A stretch of DNA of 64,000 nucleotides, taken from positions 124,001-188,000 of IMG/VR virus record IMGVR_UViG_3300044614_002195. The stretch is one strand, 5' to 3'. Positions 63,373-64,000 of the stretch are shown here, piece after piece (the first letter of the stretch is position 1; every line of letters starts with the position of its first letter). The notes under the pieces were generated by a model that saw nothing but the letters and a program-made list of their open reading frames with translations, did no database searches and had not been told where the DNA came from. The stretch is from a virus. Position numbers and translations under genes: made by a program.

Positions 63373-64000
63373 ATGAAAAATGTTTTTGTAAAAACACATA
63401 TTTTTAGAGGCCAAAAAAGAACAAAAGAGTGTCTGCAAAATTTATCCAGTTCGGAAATTTCTGCAGACATATATATTAATAGCTTTTGCTATTTGTGTTA
63501 TAGGGTTATTGATTCAAGCTTGCAGGAAGATTTAAGCAAATCTACCGGCTTGTTTTTATTTAAAAATTTTAAAAAAGCTCAAAGCAGACTGGAGGAAATA
63601 AGCTGCCCCGCAGTTAAAGCCAGGTGGTACTCTTCTTTAGTTATGGCTTATTGTTACATGTATACGCAATTAATTGGATTTGATGAAAATATTTTTGAAA
63701 TAACTTTAGATTTTGTAAAAAAGGACACCACAAAATTTTGGAAGAACTCCATAGTCAATTCGATGATGTGTCGTCTTGCTTGCGTGGCACACATGATTAA
63801 AAAAGAAAACTACAAAGAGGCAAACGCTTTAATCTCTGAGTCTGACGATGTGTATAAAAAGGCTGTAACTGACTTTGATACAAAAAGTTTTTTTGATACA
63901 CTTTTTGAAATTAGTGACGCGACAAAATTGTATTTTTGTATTATTCTTTTTGGGAAAATTAGCGGGTATCCTTTAATTTATTCTGTCGATAAAATATTTG
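63373..64000 (+). CDS. 5' end of an unknown gene (cut by window end)
   Basis: 209 codons are open to the window end with no stop. It begins MKNVFVKTHIFRGQKRTKE. Cys- and Phe-rich in part (SFCYLCYRVIDS, MMCRLACVAHMIKKE), otherwise helical. No family recognised; it may act with the preceding glycosyltransferase. It has its own promoter. Confidence 0.6.
   Translation, partial: MKNVFVKTHIFRGQKRTKECLQNLSSSEISADIYINSFCYLCYRVIDSSLQEDLSKSTGLFLFKNFKKAQSRLEEISCPAVKARWYSSLVMAYCYMYTQLIGFDENIFEITLDFVKKDTTKFWKNSIVNSMMCRLACVAHMIKKENYKEANALISESDDVYKKAVTDFDTKSFFDTLFEISDATKLYFCIILFGKISGYPLIYSVDKIF

Overview
This 64 kb window is part of the genome of a large tailed double-stranded DNA bacteriophage. Portal protein, lysis genes, collagen-like fibres, SSB/UvsX-type recombination genes, tRNAs and a tmRNA sit in dense, mostly overlapping genes with almost no non-coding DNA. 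Terminase, major capsid and DNA polymerase are not here, so the genome is clearly larger than the window. The host is not identifiable from sequence alone. A lipobox protein, a coiled-coil membrane protein and a lysozyme-like endolysin suggest a Gram-negative host. All seven tRNAs carry CCA.

Layout. 1-2190: end of an unknown gene, an HNH-AP2 homing endonuclease, a Gp88-like Cys-rich protein and two small genes. 2235-5650: a large unknown protein, a JAB/JAMM peptidase and an E1/ThiF-like adenylating enzyme, which look like a phage version of a ubiquitin-type cassette. 5697-10518: SSB-like protein, UvsX/RecA, RuvC-like resolvase, HhH-GPD protein and small genes. 10519-11508: an RNA island with a tmRNA that encodes a 30-residue tag, four tRNAs and two copies of a structured RNA element. 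11520-23353: nucleotide and nucleic-acid metabolism (dNMP kinase, RNA ligase, ThyX, ECF-like sigma factor, metallophosphatase, DNA ligase, Pnkp) mixed with unknown genes. 23354-28651, minus strand: lysozyme, membrane and lipoprotein lysis genes, portal protein and small partners. 28727-33255: FN3/Ig-like structural proteins, a phosphoesterase and a secreted protein. 33321-33647: three more tRNAs. 33653-46326: small membrane, HTH and probable virion genes, including four proteins with one shared N-terminal tag, an ATP-grasp protein and two HExxH proteins. 46369-62233: a 16 kb array of collagen-like and lectin-like fibre genes. 62226-64000: a glycosyltransferase and a gene cut by the window end.

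Regulation is unusually legible. Strong intrinsic terminators are repeatedly followed by the same AGCTATCAG trailer and then by a TATAAT-type promoter. Several of these promoters sit 6-9 bases before the ATG, so the transcripts should be leaderless. Others start with a hairpin and an A/C-rich leader. A GGTATAnTAnnTTGA motif without a visible -35 box occurs about six times, and a phage sigma factor is encoded here that could read it.

The most interesting candidates are the E1-JAB cassette at 1870-5369, the long-tag tmRNA, the paired RNA elements beside tmRNA and tRNA-Asn, and the N-terminal tag shared by probable virion cargo proteins.
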